Below are positions 45,114-56,044 of a stretch of 64,000 bases of DNA, one piece after another (positions within the stretch are counted from its first letter, which is position 1; each line of letters starts with the position of its first letter). The translations under genes and the position numbers were made by a program. Below the pieces are notes generated by a model. The model ran no database searches, was not told the DNA's origin, and worked only from the letters and a program-made list of their open reading frames with translations. The stretch covers positions 2,666,001 through 2,730,000 of the forward strand of contig NZ_CP049037.1 in assembly GCF_011040495.1 (NCBI RefSeq), given 5' to 3'. This stretch comes from Pseudohalocynthiibacter aestuariivivens. GTDB lineage: Bacteria > Pseudomonadota > Alphaproteobacteria > Rhodobacterales > Rhodobacteraceae.

Positions 45114-45476
45114 ATGTCTGGTAAATTCATTTCTCTGATCCTCGCCGCGTCACTCGCCGTGACCGGCATGACCGCCGCCCCGGCCCGCGCTGACGACAAG
45201 GATATTGCACGCGCTCTGGCTGCCATTGCTGGCATCGCCATCATCGGCGCTGCGATTCATGACAACAACAAGAGCAAGCGCCGCCCCGCTCCTTATGTAT
45301 CCAGCCGCAATAATGGCCACGGCTATAAGGCACACCGCGCCCATCGCGGTCACAAGCAGGCGCAGCGCCAACATCGCCGTCACAAGCAACAACGTCGTGC
45401 CCACCGTCGGGCGCATGGCTACCACAACGGTTACGGCCAACAGCGGTATAGCGCACGGCCGCGCTACACACATTAA
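45114..45476 (+). CDS. Small exported histidine/arginine-rich protein
   Basis: 120 residues. Signal peptide to about 26 (cut near ARA-DD), a short hydrophobic helix (IARALAAIAGIAIIGAAI, 31-48), then a low-complexity tail from 60 with ten histidines and many arginines, lysines and glutamines (HRAHRGHKQAQRQHRRHKQ type) ending in tyrosines. Such tails can bind metals or anionic cell-wall polymers. Good ribosome-binding site (AAGGA) and its own strong terminator show a monocistronic, probably well expressed gene. Family not recognised. Confidence 0.75.
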   Translation: MSGKFISLILAASLAVTGMTAAPARADDKDIARALAAIAGIAIIGAAIHDNNKSKRRPAPYVSSRNNGHGYKAHRAHRGHKQAQRQHRRHKQQRRAHRRAHGYHNGYGQQRYSARPRYTH

Positions 45477-45529
45477 TCAGGTTTCGTGAGTACCAGCTGC
45501 CAATAAGAACCAGCGACTGGTTGTGTGAC

Positions 45530-45562
45530 GGGAGAGGGGCATTTTGCCCCTCTCCCTTTTTT
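45530..45562 (+). terminator. Intrinsic terminator
   Basis: Perfect 11-bp arms GGGAGAGGGGC (45530-45540) and complement (45546-45556) with a five-base loop and six T (45557-45562). It ends the His/Arg-rich protein transcript and forces the agmatinase start downstream of it. Confidence 0.92.
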
Positions 45563-45602
45563 GCATCCGACCACCATTTGTGTGACACAAGGCAGGTCAG
45601 GC

Positions 45603-46604
45603 ATGGGGATGCACAGAATGGAAAAGCAGGGCTTCGAAGGTGCCAACGACGGCGCATTCACACGATCAGATCTGAAAGGCACAATGGCCGAATCCAGCTA
45701 TGCGGGTGCGCTCAGTTTCATGCGGCGCAAATACACCCGCGATCTGACGGGGGTGGATGTGGCTGTCACAGGCATTCCGTTCGACCTGTCCGTGAGTAAC
45801 CGTCCCGGCACCCGTTTCGGGCCAGAGGCCGTCAGAAAGGCCTCGGCTCAGCACGCTTGGGGTCCGGTCTGGCCTTGGCGATTCGATCCTTTCGATACGC
45901 TGGCCGTCACCGACTATGGAGATTGCGATTTTGACTGGGGCGCCCCAATGGACATCCCCGATGTGATCGAGGCGCATGTCGCGGGCATTCTGGCGGCTGG
46001 CGCCTCCACGCTGATGCTGGGGGGTGATCATTTCTGCACCTACCCGGTGCTGCGCGCCTATGCCGAGAAATTCGGCCCTCTCAGCCTTGTGCAATTCGAC
46101 GCACATCGCGACGTTGAGGCAGACCCCGGCGCCCGACTCGATCATGGCAGCATGTTTAACTACGCCATCCGCGAAGGGGTGATTGATCCGACCCGCTCGG
46201 TGCAGCTGGGCATACGCACCTGTTTTCGCGGCGAGCAAAGCTATGGCATGCGCGTGATTTATGCGGATCAGGCACATGAAACACCCGCAGCTGATCTGGC
46301 GCAAATCATCCGCGAGACCGTTGGCGACGGCCCGGCATATCTGACGTTTGACATCGACTGTCTTGATCCTTCTACCGCACCGGGCACGGGCACACCGGTG
46401 CCCGGCGGGCTGACCAGCTATCAGGCGTTGTCGATCCTGCGGGCAATGAAGGGGATGGATTTTGCCGGTATGGACGTAGTCGAAGTGTCACCGCCGTATG
46501 ACCATGCCGAAATGACATCGAATGCCGCTGCAATGGTCGCGATCGAATTATTGTGCCTAAAGGCCTATGCCCGCGGTGCACGCGCCGAAGAGATGGCAAC
46601 ATAG
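45603..46604 (+). CDS. speB: Agmatinase/ureohydrolase family protein
   Basis: 333 residues. Manganese-site motifs of ureohydrolases are [17 protein letters not shown] and [21 protein letters not shown]. It releases urea from agmatine or a related guanidino compound, giving putrescine. The start is uncertain: ATGs at 45603, 45609 and 45618 all lie beyond the terminator of the preceding gene; the 45603 start gives an N-terminal extension of some 40 residues compared with E. coli SpeB. It fits the polyamine theme, but guanidinobutyrase or similar activity is possible. Confidence 0.85.
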   Translation: MGMHRMEKQGFEGANDGAFTRSDLKGTMAESSYAGALSFMRRKYTRDLTGVDVAVTGIPFDLSVSNRPGTRFGPEAVRKASAQHAWGPVWPWRFDPFDTLAVTDYGDCDFDWGAPMDIPDVIEAHVAGILAAGASTLMLGGDHFCTYPVLRAYAEKFGPLSLVQFDAHRDVEADPGARLDHGSMFNYAIREGVIDPTRSVQLGIRTCFRGEQSYGMRVIYADQAHETPAADLAQIIRETVGDGPAYLTFDIDCLDPSTAPGTGTPVPGGLTSYQALSILRAMKGMDFAGMDVVEVSPPYDHAEMTSNAAAMVAIELLCLKAYARGARAEEMAT

Positions 46605-46612
46605 TGCAGCCA

Positions 46613-47230
46613 ATGACCCCCGACTTCAGCTTTGAGCAGGCCGGTTTTACCGATGGCTACCACGTAATCGCCGGGGTGGACGAGGTCGGACGCGGCCCGC
46701 TGGCCGGTCCCGTCACTGCGGCAGCCGTCATTCTGGACCCCGCGCGCATCCCCGACGGCATGCACGATTCCAAGAAGCTGACCGCGAAACGCCGCGAGGC
46801 GCTCTATGAACAGATCGCTGCCGTGGCCGAAGTGTCCATCGCGCATGCCAGCGTCGAAGAGATCGACAGCCTCAACATCCTGCGCGCCTCGCATCTGGCG
46901 ATGGAGCGCGCGGTAGATGGATTGCCGCGTGTACCCGATCTGGCGCTGATCGATGGCAATATGATTCCGGCTGGTCTGACGATGGCGGCACAGGCCATCG
47001 TCAAGGGTGACGCACGGTCTTTGTCGATTTCGGCTGCCTCAATTATGGCCAAAATCTGTCGAGATTATGTCATGTGGGATTTGGCGCAACAGTGGCCGGG
47101 ATACGGTTGGGAAACCAACGCAGGATATCCGTCCAAAAGTCACAAACTCGCGCTGCGAAATCTTGGTGTGACCCCACACCATAGACGTTCCTTCAAACCG
47201 GTCCACAATATCTTGTATCAAGAAAAATAA
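46613..47230 (+). CDS. rnhB: Ribonuclease HII
   Basis: 205 residues. [15 protein letters not shown] contains the first catalytic Asp-Glu pair, DSKKL and LIDGN follow, and [21 protein letters not shown] holds the last catalytic aspartate. It cleaves RNA in RNA-DNA hybrids and misincorporated ribonucleotides. GTG 46604, overlapping the agmatinase stop, is an alternative start nine bases upstream. It is directly followed by ccrM, a common alphaproteobacterial order. Confidence 0.94.
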   Translation: MTPDFSFEQAGFTDGYHVIAGVDEVGRGPLAGPVTAAAVILDPARIPDGMHDSKKLTAKRREALYEQIAAVAEVSIAHASVEEIDSLNILRASHLAMERAVDGLPRVPDLALIDGNMIPAGLTMAAQAIVKGDARSLSISAASIMAKICRDYVMWDLAQQWPGYGWETNAGYPSKSHKLALRNLGVTPHHRRSFKPVHNILYQEK

Positions 47231-47240
47231 CTAACATACT

Positions 47241-48448
<1,208 letters not shown>

Positions 48449-48512
48449 AGCTCTCGAACACTACAAAGAACACCGCCGGTGCCTGCGGCCTGACGCTAGG
48501 CACTATACCTCT

Positions 48513-48544
48513 GCCCCGTCACCTCATGTGACGGGGCCTTTTTT
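48513..48544 (+). terminator. Intrinsic terminator after ccrM
   Basis: Perfect ten-base arms GCCCCGTCAC (48513-48522) and complement (48528-48537), five-base loop, then C and six T (48539-48544). Confidence 0.92.
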
Positions 48545-48573
48545 CTGCCATCCGGCATGCTTGTTCGCTGTCT

Positions 48574-49707
48574 TTACCGCGGGGATGGATTCAGCGCCTT
48601 GTTATACGCCTTCCATTCGGTGATCTCGGGGTAATACATCTCGCGCCAGCGCCGCACACGACGGTTCATCACGCGTCGCCACAACGGCGGGATCATCGCT
48701 GCCATGGTCATCAGCGGATAGCCATAGGGCAGTTGCGGTGCGTCGGCCTCGGTATAGTTCTGCAACAGTGGGAACCGGCGGTCGGGTTTGTAATGGTGGT
48801 CCGAATGGCGTTGCAGGTTGATCAGCAGCCAGTTCGACGCCTTGTGCGCGGCATTCCAGCTGTGTTGCGGTTTGACATGCTCGTATTTGCCATCCCCCAG
48901 ATGTTTGCGGGTCAGGCCGTAATGTTCGATATAGTTCACTAATTCCAGCTGCCAGACCGCGATAAAGGCCTGCCAGACGAACAGAAAGAGACCCGCCCAG
49001 CCCCCCAGCAACAGCGCCAGCACCAGCATCGCGCCCTGTAGCGCCCAATACCGGAAAAACGGATTGCTGGGATGCGTCCACGCGCGGTCCTTGCGGGCCT
49101 GCATCGCCTTTTCCGCGGCAAAGGCGGATTTCAGCGAACCGGGCAGCACGCGGATAAAGAACCGATAGAACCCCTCGTTATACCGCGCGGTTACCGGATC
49201 GCGCGGCGTGCCGACGTGACGGTGATGCACCAGCAGGTGCTCGGACCGGAAATGCGAATACAGGACCATCGCTAACAGCGCATCGCCCATCCAGCGTTCC
49301 CACTTGTTTTTCTGGTGCATCAGCTCGTGACTGTAGTTGATCCCGACAGTGCCGGTGATCACACCAACGCCAAAGAACAGCACGATTTTTTCCAACGCGC
49401 TCAAATGGTCCGCACCGGGCACATACCAGATCATCCAGAACAGCAGGACGACCTGAACAGGTGCCCAGATCAGCGTGATCATCTTGTACCATGTCAGCTG
49501 GTCCTCGCCCGTTTCAGGGTCGTTGTTTGCCAGATTGAGGCCGATGAATGCATCGAGAATGGTAAAGAAATACCATGTGAACAACGGCAGCAGGATGACA
49601 GTCCACCCGCCCACTAGGGCACCGATCAGCGCGAGCGGCACCAGCAGTAATGTCATCCAGAACGGAAGGGCGTTCTGTACCTTTGCGACGGTTGAGGGTG
49701 GGGGCAT
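48574..49707 (-). CDS. AlkB-like membrane di-iron hydroxylase (alkane 1-monooxygenase family)
   Basis: 377 residues, several membrane helices. The histidine boxes are visible: HELMHQKNKWE, HLLVHHRHVG, the NYIEHYGL signature and LQRHSDHHYKP. These match the alkane hydroxylase branch of integral-membrane fatty acid desaturase-like enzymes, which insert one oxygen into a terminal methyl using rubredoxin electrons. No rubredoxin gene is adjacent. NYIEHYGL is the AlkB-specific box, so alkane or a long-chain substrate is likely; exact range unknown. Confidence 0.87.
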   Translation of the reverse strand: MPPPSTVAKVQNALPFWMTLLLVPLALIGALVGGWTVILLPLFTWYFFTILDAFIGLNLANNDPETGEDQLTWYKMITLIWAPVQVVLLFWMIWYVPGADHLSALEKIVLFFGVGVITGTVGINYSHELMHQKNKWERWMGDALLAMVLYSHFRSEHLLVHHRHVGTPRDPVTARYNEGFYRFFIRVLPGSLKSAFAAEKAMQARKDRAWTHPSNPFFRYWALQGAMLVLALLLGGWAGLFLFVWQAFIAVWQLELVNYIEHYGLTRKHLGDGKYEHVKPQHSWNAAHKASNWLLINLQRHSDHHYKPDRRFPLLQNYTEADAPQLPYGYPLMTMAAMIPPLWRRVMNRRVRRWREMYYPEITEWKAYNKALNPSPR

Positions 49708-49754
49708 ATCCGGGTGATCCTTGAGCAGAGGTCAGAGGGGTGTTTGGTGCGACT

Positions 49755-50831
49755 CTATCCGAGATTTTCCAGCCTGCCACGCGCCAGATCAAAGACTTTG
49801 CGCATAACGGTGGGTAATTCGGTGGGTCGAAACCGGGATCGTTCGATAAACGTCCCATGGTCGGGCGCGGCATTCATCGGGGTCGATGCGATTGCAATCT
49901 TCAGACGCAGGTGAAAATGGGTAAAGGTATGACGCGCCTCGTCCTCCAACAGCAGCCATTCGGCGTCAACAGGTGGAGCCGGTTCAGGTACCGCTTCGGT
50001 CCATTCACTACCGGGCCAGCCCAGCATGCCGCCCAACAGGCCCCGATCCTCGCGCCGCTCCAGCAACAGCGCACCATCGGCACGTTGCGCGACATAGGCG
50101 ATCCCGAGGCGGATCGGTTTGGGCTTTTTCGGCAGTTTTGCGGGCAGGGCCGCTGCGGTTCCTGCCGTGCGCGCCGCACAAAACGCCATCCAGGGGCAGA
50201 TCCCGCAGGCAGGATTGCGCGGCGTGCAGATCGTTGCCCCCAAGTCCATGACGGCCTGTGCATAGTCTCCGGGCCGGTCAGATGGTGTCAGGGCGGCGGC
50301 GGCGGCGGTCAGTTCGGGTTTGGCGGTGGGCAGCGGCGTGTGAATGTCGTGCAACCGTGCCATCACCCGTTCCACATTGCCGTCCACGACGGTCTCGGGC
50401 GCATCAAACGCGATGGCCGAGATCGCAGCGGCGGTATAGGGGCCGATGCCGGGCAGTTTTAGCAGTTCGGCATGTGTGTCGGGAAAGCGCCCGTCATACT
50501 CGTCCGTCACCACACGCGCACATTTCAGCAGGTTACGCGCCCGCGCGTAGTAGCCCAGCCCGGCCCATGCGCCCATCACATCGGCATCCTCGGCACCAGC
50601 CATGTCCGTGACAGTCGGCCAGCGTGCGGTAAACGCCTCAAAGTAACTGCGTACGGCGGCAACGGTGGTTTGCTGCAACATGACTTCGGACAGCCAGACC
50701 GCATAGGGATCGGGTCGCTGGCCTGACAGCCGTGCGGCCGGGGCGACGCGCCAAGGCATGGTGCGCGCATTGGCGTCGTACCAGTCCAGCAAAAGGGCCG
50801 ACAGCCGTGCCGCGCCGGGCGTATCACGCAT
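49755..50831 (-). CDS. mutY: A/G-specific adenine glycosylase
   Basis: 358 residues. Helix-hairpin-helix LPGIGPYTAAAISAIAF with the following catalytic aspartate region VVDGNVERVMARL, four cluster cysteines in CTPRNPACGICPWMAFC, and a C-terminal NUDIX-like 8-oxoG recognition domain (GALLLERREDRGLLGGMLGWPG). It removes adenine mispaired with 8-oxoguanine. Divergent from the DUF721 gene across 80 bases that contain only a GGCATG/CATGCC repeat. Confidence 0.95.
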   Translation of the reverse strand: MRDTPGAARLSALLLDWYDANARTMPWRVAPAARLSGQRPDPYAVWLSEVMLQQTTVAAVRSYFEAFTARWPTVTDMAGAEDADVMGAWAGLGYYARARNLLKCARVVTDEYDGRFPDTHAELLKLPGIGPYTAAAISAIAFDAPETVVDGNVERVMARLHDIHTPLPTAKPELTAAAAALTPSDRPGDYAQAVMDLGATICTPRNPACGICPWMAFCAARTAGTAAALPAKLPKKPKPIRLGIAYVAQRADGALLLERREDRGLLGGMLGWPGSEWTEAVPEPAPPVDAEWLLLEDEARHTFTHFHLRLKIAIASTPMNAAPDHGTFIERSRFRPTELPTVMRKVFDLARGRLENLG

Positions 50832-50911
50832 TCTTTATGTCCTGATCAGGTTATGGGCTGGCATGCAGTGCCACATGCCCTAAAATGCGGTTTCAGAGAA
50901 TGAGGTCAACC

Positions 50912-51421
50912 ATGGCAAACCGCAAGACCACGACGCGCGGCTTTAAACGCACATCCAGCCTGCTTCAGGACCGGATCAAGCGTGCCTCGGCCAGTCGTGG
51001 ATTCGAACAATCGCGCCTGCTGACCCAATGGACAGAGATCGCAGGAGAGGCGATCGCCGCCATTTCGCGCCCTGTCAACGTTTCCTATTCGCGCGGGGGT
51101 TTTGGCGCGACCTTGACCGTGCTGACCACCGGCCCGCAGGCGCCGATGCTGGAAATGCAGAAGGAAAAGCTGCGCGAGAAAGTGAACGGCGTTTATGGCT
51201 ACAACGCGATTTCGCGCATCCTGATTACCCAGACTGCGGCGACCGGCTTTGCCGATGGTCAGGCCAGCTTTGAGCATCGCGCCAAACCGCAAGCGGAGGT
51301 CCACAACGATCCGCAGGTCAATGCAACGGCGGCAGAACTGGCGGCACCCGTCGGCGATGCCAATCTGCGCCTTGCACTTGCTGCGCTGGGTGCCAATGTA
51401 CTGTCCAAACAGAAAAGCTGA
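50912..51421 (+). CDS. DUF721 (DciA-like) protein
   Basis: 169 residues. The DUF721 core spans about 20-110: LLQDRIKRASASRGFEQSRLLTQWTEIAGEAIAAISRPVNVSYS, followed by a strand-rich segment and APMLEMQKEKLREKVNGVYGYNAISRILI. DUF721/DciA proteins interact with nucleic acids and, in many bacteria, with the replicative helicase; the C-terminal 50 residues are alanine-rich. ATG 50912 follows GAGG. The order mutY / DUF721 / DsbA-like is common in alphaproteobacteria. Confidence 0.85.
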   Translation: MANRKTTTRGFKRTSSLLQDRIKRASASRGFEQSRLLTQWTEIAGEAIAAISRPVNVSYSRGGFGATLTVLTTGPQAPMLEMQKEKLREKVNGVYGYNAISRILITQTAATGFADGQASFEHRAKPQAEVHNDPQVNATAAELAAPVGDANLRLALAALGANVLSKQKS

Positions 51422-51436
51422 TCCACAAAGGGATAA

Positions 51437-52213
51437 ATGATGAACCGTATGACAATTCTCGGCGCTGTTGCGCTCGCTGCATGGGGCGGCGCGCTGATGG
51501 CTCAGACCGACACAGCGACCGAAGGCACTGCAACCGAAAGCGCCGCGACCCAAGAGACCGCACCAGAGGCAGAAGCGACTGCAGAAGCGGCGTCGCCAAC
51601 CGAGGAGCCCGAGGCCGAAGCGGCCGCGGAACCGGTAGAGAATGATGCCGCCGCCACCGAGGCGCCCACCCCGGAACCGAACGCAGATGGCATCTACGAA
51701 ATGACGCTGGGCAACCCGGATGCCAACGTGACTGTGACAGAATACGCCTCGTTCACTTGCCCGCATTGCGCAAACTTTCACAAGACGACGTTCAAGCAAC
51801 TCAAGTCCAACTATATCGACACCGGCAAAATCCAGTTCGTCTATCGCGATGTTTACTTCGACCGTCCCGGCCTGTGGGCTGCGATGGTGGCGCGTTGTGA
51901 CGGGCCGTCCCGGTTCTTTGGCATCTCTGACATGCTCTACAATCAGCAGCGTGATTGGGTATCGGGTAGCGATCCGGTGGCCATCGCCGACAAGCTGCGC
52001 AAGATCGGCAAAGTCGCCGGCATGGGCGAAGAGCAGCTAGAAGCATGCCTGACCGATGCGGCCAAGGCCGAGGCGCTTGTCGCGTGGTTTCAGACCAACG
52101 CCGAGGCGGATGACATCAGCTCGACGCCGACGCTGATGATCAACGGAGAGCAACACAGCAACATGAGCTATGAAGAGCTGTCCAAGATCCTCGACGAGAA
52201 GCTCGCGGAATGA
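51437..52213 (+). CDS. DsbA-family thioredoxin with acidic linker
   Basis: 258 residues. N-terminal signal (about 1-22), then a low-complexity Ala/Glu/Thr/Pro linker of about 60 residues (24-85) and a DsbA-type thioredoxin domain with active-site CPHC in YASFTCPHCANFH and the cis-Pro SSTPTLMINGEQ. It catalyses periplasmic disulfide chemistry. The acidic linker may tether or space the domain from the membrane. The CoA-transferase start overlaps its stop by four bases, an odd pairing of functions. Confidence 0.9.
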   Translation: MMNRMTILGAVALAAWGGALMAQTDTATEGTATESAATQETAPEAEATAEAASPTEEPEAEAAAEPVENDAAATEAPTPEPNADGIYEMTLGNPDANVTVTEYASFTCPHCANFHKTTFKQLKSNYIDTGKIQFVYRDVYFDRPGLWAAMVARCDGPSRFFGISDMLYNQQRDWVSGSDPVAIADKLRKIGKVAGMGEEQLEACLTDAAKAEALVAWFQTNAEADDISSTPTLMINGEQHSNMSYEELSKILDEKLAE

Positions 52214-53328
52214 GTGCAGCACCCCTTGCCGGCCTCAAGGTGATCGAACTGGCCCGCATTCTGGCCGGTCCTTGGGCCGGGCAGACATTGGCCGATCTCG
52301 GGGCCGAAGTGATCAAGGTCGAGAGCCCCGACGGGGATGACACCCGTCGCTGGGGGCCGCCTTTTATTGATCGTGGCGACGAACGAAGCGCGGCTTATTT
52401 TCACGGCTGCAACCGTGGCAAGAAGAGCGTCGCGGTCGATTTTCGCACCCCCGAAGGTCAGGAACGCGTCCGGCAGCTGGTGGCGGATGCCGATATCGTG
52501 ATCGAGAATTTCAAGGTGGGTGGTCTGGCCAAATACGGGCTGGACTACACCAGCCTGTCACAGGTCAATCCGCGCCTGATCTACTGCTCGATCACCGGGT
52601 TCGGGCAGGATGGGCCATATGCGCACCGGGCGGGATACGACTATATCATTCAGGGCATGTCCGGGTTGATGTCGATCACCGGTGCGCCGGACGGCCAGCC
52701 AACCCGCGCAGGCGTCGCGATTACGGATGTGTTCAGCGGCGTCTATGCCACGACGGCGATCCTCGCGGCGGTGCACCAGCGCCACACGACCGGCAAGGGG
52801 CAGCAGATAGATATGGCGTTGCTGGATGTGGCTGTGGCTGTCACGGCCAATCAGGCGATGAACTACTTGTCGACCGGGCAGGCGCCGGGGCGCATCGGTA
52901 ATTTTCACCCCAATCTGACACCCTATCAGGTGTTCGATTGTGCGGATGGATACATCATCATCGCGGTGGGCAATGACGGGCAGTACCAGCGCCTGTGCGA
53001 CGTATTGGGCGTGCCGGAACTGGCGCATGCGCCGGAATATGCCACCAATGCCGACCGAGTGGCGCATCGTGACCGGTTGACCGAATTGCTGACTGCGCGC
53101 ACGGCTGAATTTACCAAGGCCGATCTCTTGGCCGCCTGCGAAGGGGCAGGCGTGCCCGCCGGGCCGATCAATGCGCTCGACGAGGTATTCGCCGATCCGC
53201 AAGTGGTTGCGCGCGGCCTTCAGATCGCGCCGGGCGGTGTGCCCGGTGTCCGTACGCCGATCCGGTTTTCAGACGCCGATCTGGTGTTGGAACGACCATC
53301 ACCCAAACTGGGCGATGGTGACGCTTGA
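52210..53328 (+). CDS. CaiB/BaiF family CoA-transferase
   Basis: 372 residues, class III CoA-transferase. N-terminal GLKVIELARILAGPWAGQTLADLGAEVIKVESP and the region HTTGKGQQIDMALLDVAVAV, typical of the family. It moves CoA between organic acids. Start overlaps the thioredoxin stop (ATGA). Substrate unknown. A wobble-containing stem-loop begins just after the stop. Confidence 0.88.
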   Translation: MSAAPLAGLKVIELARILAGPWAGQTLADLGAEVIKVESPDGDDTRRWGPPFIDRGDERSAAYFHGCNRGKKSVAVDFRTPEGQERVRQLVADADIVIENFKVGGLAKYGLDYTSLSQVNPRLIYCSITGFGQDGPYAHRAGYDYIIQGMSGLMSITGAPDGQPTRAGVAITDVFSGVYATTAILAAVHQRHTTGKGQQIDMALLDVAVAVTANQAMNYLSTGQAPGRIGNFHPNLTPYQVFDCADGYIIIAVGNDGQYQRLCDVLGVPELAHAPEYATNADRVAHRDRLTELLTARTAEFTKADLLAACEGAGVPAGPINALDEVFADPQVVARGLQIAPGGVPGVRTPIRFSDADLVLERPSPKLGDGDA

Positions 53329-53335
53329 TAGCTTC

Positions 53336-53372
53336 CCGCCTCGGGCTAGGCTCGGGGCGGTTCGCGGTTTTT
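53336..53372 (+). terminator. Putative terminator after the CoA-transferase gene
   Basis: Eleven-base arms 53336-53346 and 53350-53360 with two G-U pairs, a three-base loop, then TTCGCGGTTTTT. It overlaps the end of the convergent lpxK gene. Confidence 0.5.
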
Positions 53373-54365
53373 CGCTCCGACCCGCTCCAGCGCAGCATCC
53401 AGCGCGGACCAATCTTCGATTTCCAGACGAACTGGCAGTGTCAAAACCTGCGCGCGGAACGCATCCGGCAATCGCACGGCATCCTTCTCGGTCGTGACCA
53501 GTTGCGCACCAAGCGCGGCAGCGTCCGACGCCAGTCGGGACATCAGCGCAGGCGTCAGCGGTTGGTGATCCTCCAGCGCCTCGGTGCCCGCCAGATCAGC
53601 GCCAAGCGCCTTCAAGGCGGCAAAGAACTTTTCCGGGTGGCCGATCCCGGCAAACCCAAAGACGCGCGCCCCGGCCCAGTCCATCCCGGTTTGCAGCGGC
53701 ACGAGGGCACCGCGCAGATGAGGTACTGCAACTTGATCTGACCATGCGTTCGAAAATGCCGCCTGTTGTGTCGCACCACCGATGGACAGCAGTAGATCGG
53801 CGCGTGCCAGACCGACCTTGACAGGTTCGCGCAGCGGCCCGGCAGGCAGGCAGCGCCCGTTGCCGAACCCGGCAGCGGCATCCACCACGACAATGGCCAG
53901 ATCCTGTACCAGAGACGGGTTCTGGAAGCCGTCATCCAGCACGATCACCTCTGCGCCCGCAGCCACGGCGGCACGCGCACCCGCCGCGCGGTCCCGAGCC
54001 ACCCAAACCGGTGCAAAGGCCGCAATCAACAGCGGTTCATCCCCGACATCGGCGGCAGTGTGTGCGCGCGGATCGACCTGAACCGGGCCGGATAGCGCGC
54101 CACCATGTCCACGGCTGACCACATGCACCGCGCGTCCTGCCGCGACCAGCCTCGCAGCAATCGCGATTACCGTTGGTGTCTTGCCAGTACCGCCCGCGTT
54201 GATGTTGCCGACGCAGATCACTGGGACGCCAACCGTGTCACCGCGACCCTGTGCCAACCGCCGTGCCGTGCCGCGCGTATACAGGGCGCCAAGAGGGGAC
54301 AGGAGCCGCGCCGCCAGTCCGGGCCGGTCCGGCGGGTTCAACCAGAAGCCCGGCGCGCGCATCAT
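53346..54365 (-). CDS. lpxK: Tetraacyldisaccharide 4'-kinase
   Basis: 339 residues. The N-terminal membrane-associated segment is followed by a Walker [14 protein letters not shown] (about 53-65) characteristic of LpxK, and [13 protein letters not shown], the second conserved motif. It phosphorylates the lipid A disaccharide at the inner membrane. Start overlaps the waaA stop by four bases; the two lipid A-Kdo genes form an operon. Confidence 0.94.
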   Translation of the reverse strand: MMRAPGFWLNPPDRPGLAARLLSPLGALYTRGTARRLAQGRGDTVGVPVICVGNINAGGTGKTPTVIAIAARLVAAGRAVHVVSRGHGGALSGPVQVDPRAHTAADVGDEPLLIAAFAPVWVARDRAAGARAAVAAGAEVIVLDDGFQNPSLVQDLAIVVVDAAAGFGNGRCLPAGPLREPVKVGLARADLLLSIGGATQQAAFSNAWSDQVAVPHLRGALVPLQTGMDWAGARVFGFAGIGHPEKFFAALKALGADLAGTEALEDHQPLTPALMSRLASDAAALGAQLVTTEKDAVRLPDAFRAQVLTLPVRLEIEDWSALDAALERVGAKNREPPRA

Positions 54366-55582
54366 CCGGCCTCCAGCACGTCGAGCGTATCATGGATCAG
54401 ATCCAGAATCTGATCGGTCACCTGCGCGCTAGCCGACGCGACGTCCCATGCAGCATGGGCCATAGCCGCCGATTGATCCGGTGCAATCAACCGTGCCAAC
54501 ACCGCCGATAACGTGTCGGCGTCGCGCACGACGCATGCAGCGCCCGCCTCCGCGTAGCGGCTGTAGTCGGATAGGTATCGACCGACATTGGGGCCATGCA
54601 TGATCGCAGAGCCATGTGCAGCGGGCTCGTTCGGATCGCGCCCCTGCTGGCCTGCCTTCAGCGAACTTCCCATCAGGGTGATCGTGGCCAGTCGATACCA
54701 TAACCCCATTTCGCCACGGGTGTCTGCCAGCAGAACCTGTGTCGTTTCCTCGGGCATGCCGCCCTCGGACCATACCACATGACGCCACCCGCCCTCGCGT
54801 AAGGTCTCAATAAAGTGCCCGGTCTGCGAAAGATCGTCCGGCACCAGCACCAGAAACAGGCGGTGTGCCAGCTTGCTGGCAGTGCGGTGCGCGCGCAGGA
54901 TGTCATCCAACTCGCCGGGTTGAACCATAGCCGCCAGCCAGACGGGTCTGCCACGCAGACATTCCGCCATTTCCCCGCGCAGTGTTTCATCATGCGGCAG
55001 CGCCATTGCGCCCTCGCGAAAAACGCCGGATACGCTGATCCCGCTTTCACGAATGCCCATGCGCTGAAGATGGCGCGCATCCGATTTCGACCGGGCAAGG
55101 ATCATCGAAAACCGGGTAAGCGCGCCGCGCGGCAGATCGGGCAGCCAGCGCCATCCCGATCGCGGCAGGTGTGTCGCCTCGGCGTCGATCAGATAAAGCG
55201 GGATTTCCCGGCGATCCGCGCAGGCGATCAGTGTTGGCCGCAGCCCGCCGCCCGTCCAGAGGCACAGATCAGGCTGCCAATGATCCAGAAACGCCTCTGC
55301 TGCGGCCGAAACGTCATCTGGCAGAGGTGATGGCAAAACACGCGCGGGCAGGTCGGCTAGCATAGGCACCTCGGGTGCCATGGTCAGCATCAGGTGCAGC
55401 GCGCCGGGGCGCTGTGCCGCCAGCCGTTCGGTCAACTGTACCAATGCCTTGGCATGATCCAGCGTGAGAGCATGCCCCCAGATCAGCGCACCTTCGGGCC
55501 GTTTGACATGGCCATCGGCCGGGGGCTGCCCGGCACGGCGTGGCCAGGGCACATAATCCGCTAGGGGGCGTGATCTGGCCAC
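54362..55582 (-). CDS. waaA: 3-deoxy-D-manno-octulosonic acid transferase
   Basis: 406 residues, GT30 family, two Rossmann-like domains. Conserved parts are [34 protein letters not shown] (usually LxNARxS), and [34 protein letters not shown] near 330-360. Several family positions differ from E. coli WaaA, for instance no ELWP motif (TGGGLRP instead), a divergence I associate with Rhodobacteraceae. It adds Kdo to lipid IVA. Precedes lpxK with a four-base overlap; a DUF4170 gene lies 11 bases upstream. Confidence 0.85.
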   Translation of the reverse strand: MARSRPLADYVPWPRRAGQPPADGHVKRPEGALIWGHALTLDHAKALVQLTERLAAQRPGALHLMLTMAPEVPMLADLPARVLPSPLPDDVSAAAEAFLDHWQPDLCLWTGGGLRPTLIACADRREIPLYLIDAEATHLPRSGWRWLPDLPRGALTRFSMILARSKSDARHLQRMGIRESGISVSGVFREGAMALPHDETLRGEMAECLRGRPVWLAAMVQPGELDDILRAHRTASKLAHRLFLVLVPDDLSQTGHFIETLREGGWRHVVWSEGGMPEETTQVLLADTRGEMGLWYRLATITLMGSSLKAGQQGRDPNEPAAHGSAIMHGPNVGRYLSDYSRYAEAGAACVVRDADTLSAVLARLIAPDQSAAMAHAAWDVASASAQVTDQILDLIHDTLDVLEAG

Positions 55583-55593
55583 GCGCGATGCCT

Positions 55594-55836
55594 CTAGCCC
55601 AGCTCATCCGTCGGCGACGCGGCGGTTTCCTCGTCCCGAAGCTTGTGCAGATGGGCAATGAAATACCGCATGTGGGCGTTGTCCACGGTGCGTTGCGCCT
55701 CGTTTTTCCACGCGTCATAGGCAGAGGCATAATCCGGAAAGATTCCGACGATATGCAGGTCGTCGACATCCTTGAAAACGTTGCGGGCCGGGTCGATCAG
55801 TTCGCCACCAAAGACGAGGTGCAGGCGTTGGGTCAT
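55594..55836 (-). CDS. DUF4170 domain protein
   Basis: 80 residues: RLHLVFGGELIDPARNVFKDVDDLHIVGIFPDYASAYDAWKNEAQRTVDNAHMRYFIAHLHKL, a compact cytosolic alphaproteobacterial family of unknown function. It is 11 bases upstream of waaA on the same strand, so it belongs to the lipid A-Kdo operon, a constant association that hints at a role in that pathway or its regulation. Confidence 0.85.
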   Translation of the reverse strand: MTQRLHLVFGGELIDPARNVFKDVDDLHIVGIFPDYASAYDAWKNEAQRTVDNAHMRYFIAHLHKLRDEETAASPTDELG

Positions 55837-56044
55837 ATGTTGTTTCCTTGGCGTTTCGAGGCAATGCCGGGGAATCCGGGGCTGGTGGTAGCCTTATGCG
55901 ATATGCGGGCAGGGTCAAGCAATGCGGCGATGAGCGCCGGAAGAGTACCCAAGTGGCCAGAGCACGGCCAAAGCGGACTGTGACGCTTGACGCCATCCGC
56001 GTCGTGGGGCACCCAGTCGGGGTTTGCTATCAAAGGCTAGGGCC
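55837..56044. other. Gene-poor divergent region
   Basis: 208 bases between the DUF4170 and amidotransferase genes. No supported gene. Part of it (about 55946-56010) has a superficial likeness to the 5' half of a tyrosine tRNA, with CCCAAGTGG and GCGGACTGT, but lacks a T-arm and a closing acceptor stem, so I do not call a tRNA. Confidence 0.4.

Noticed and set aside
55946..56010. tRNA-Tyr-like stretch (CCCAAGTGG, then GCGGACTGT)
   Set aside because: No T-arm with GGTTCGA, no closing acceptor stem and no valid anticodon loop; probably chance. A tRNAscan-SE run would settle it.
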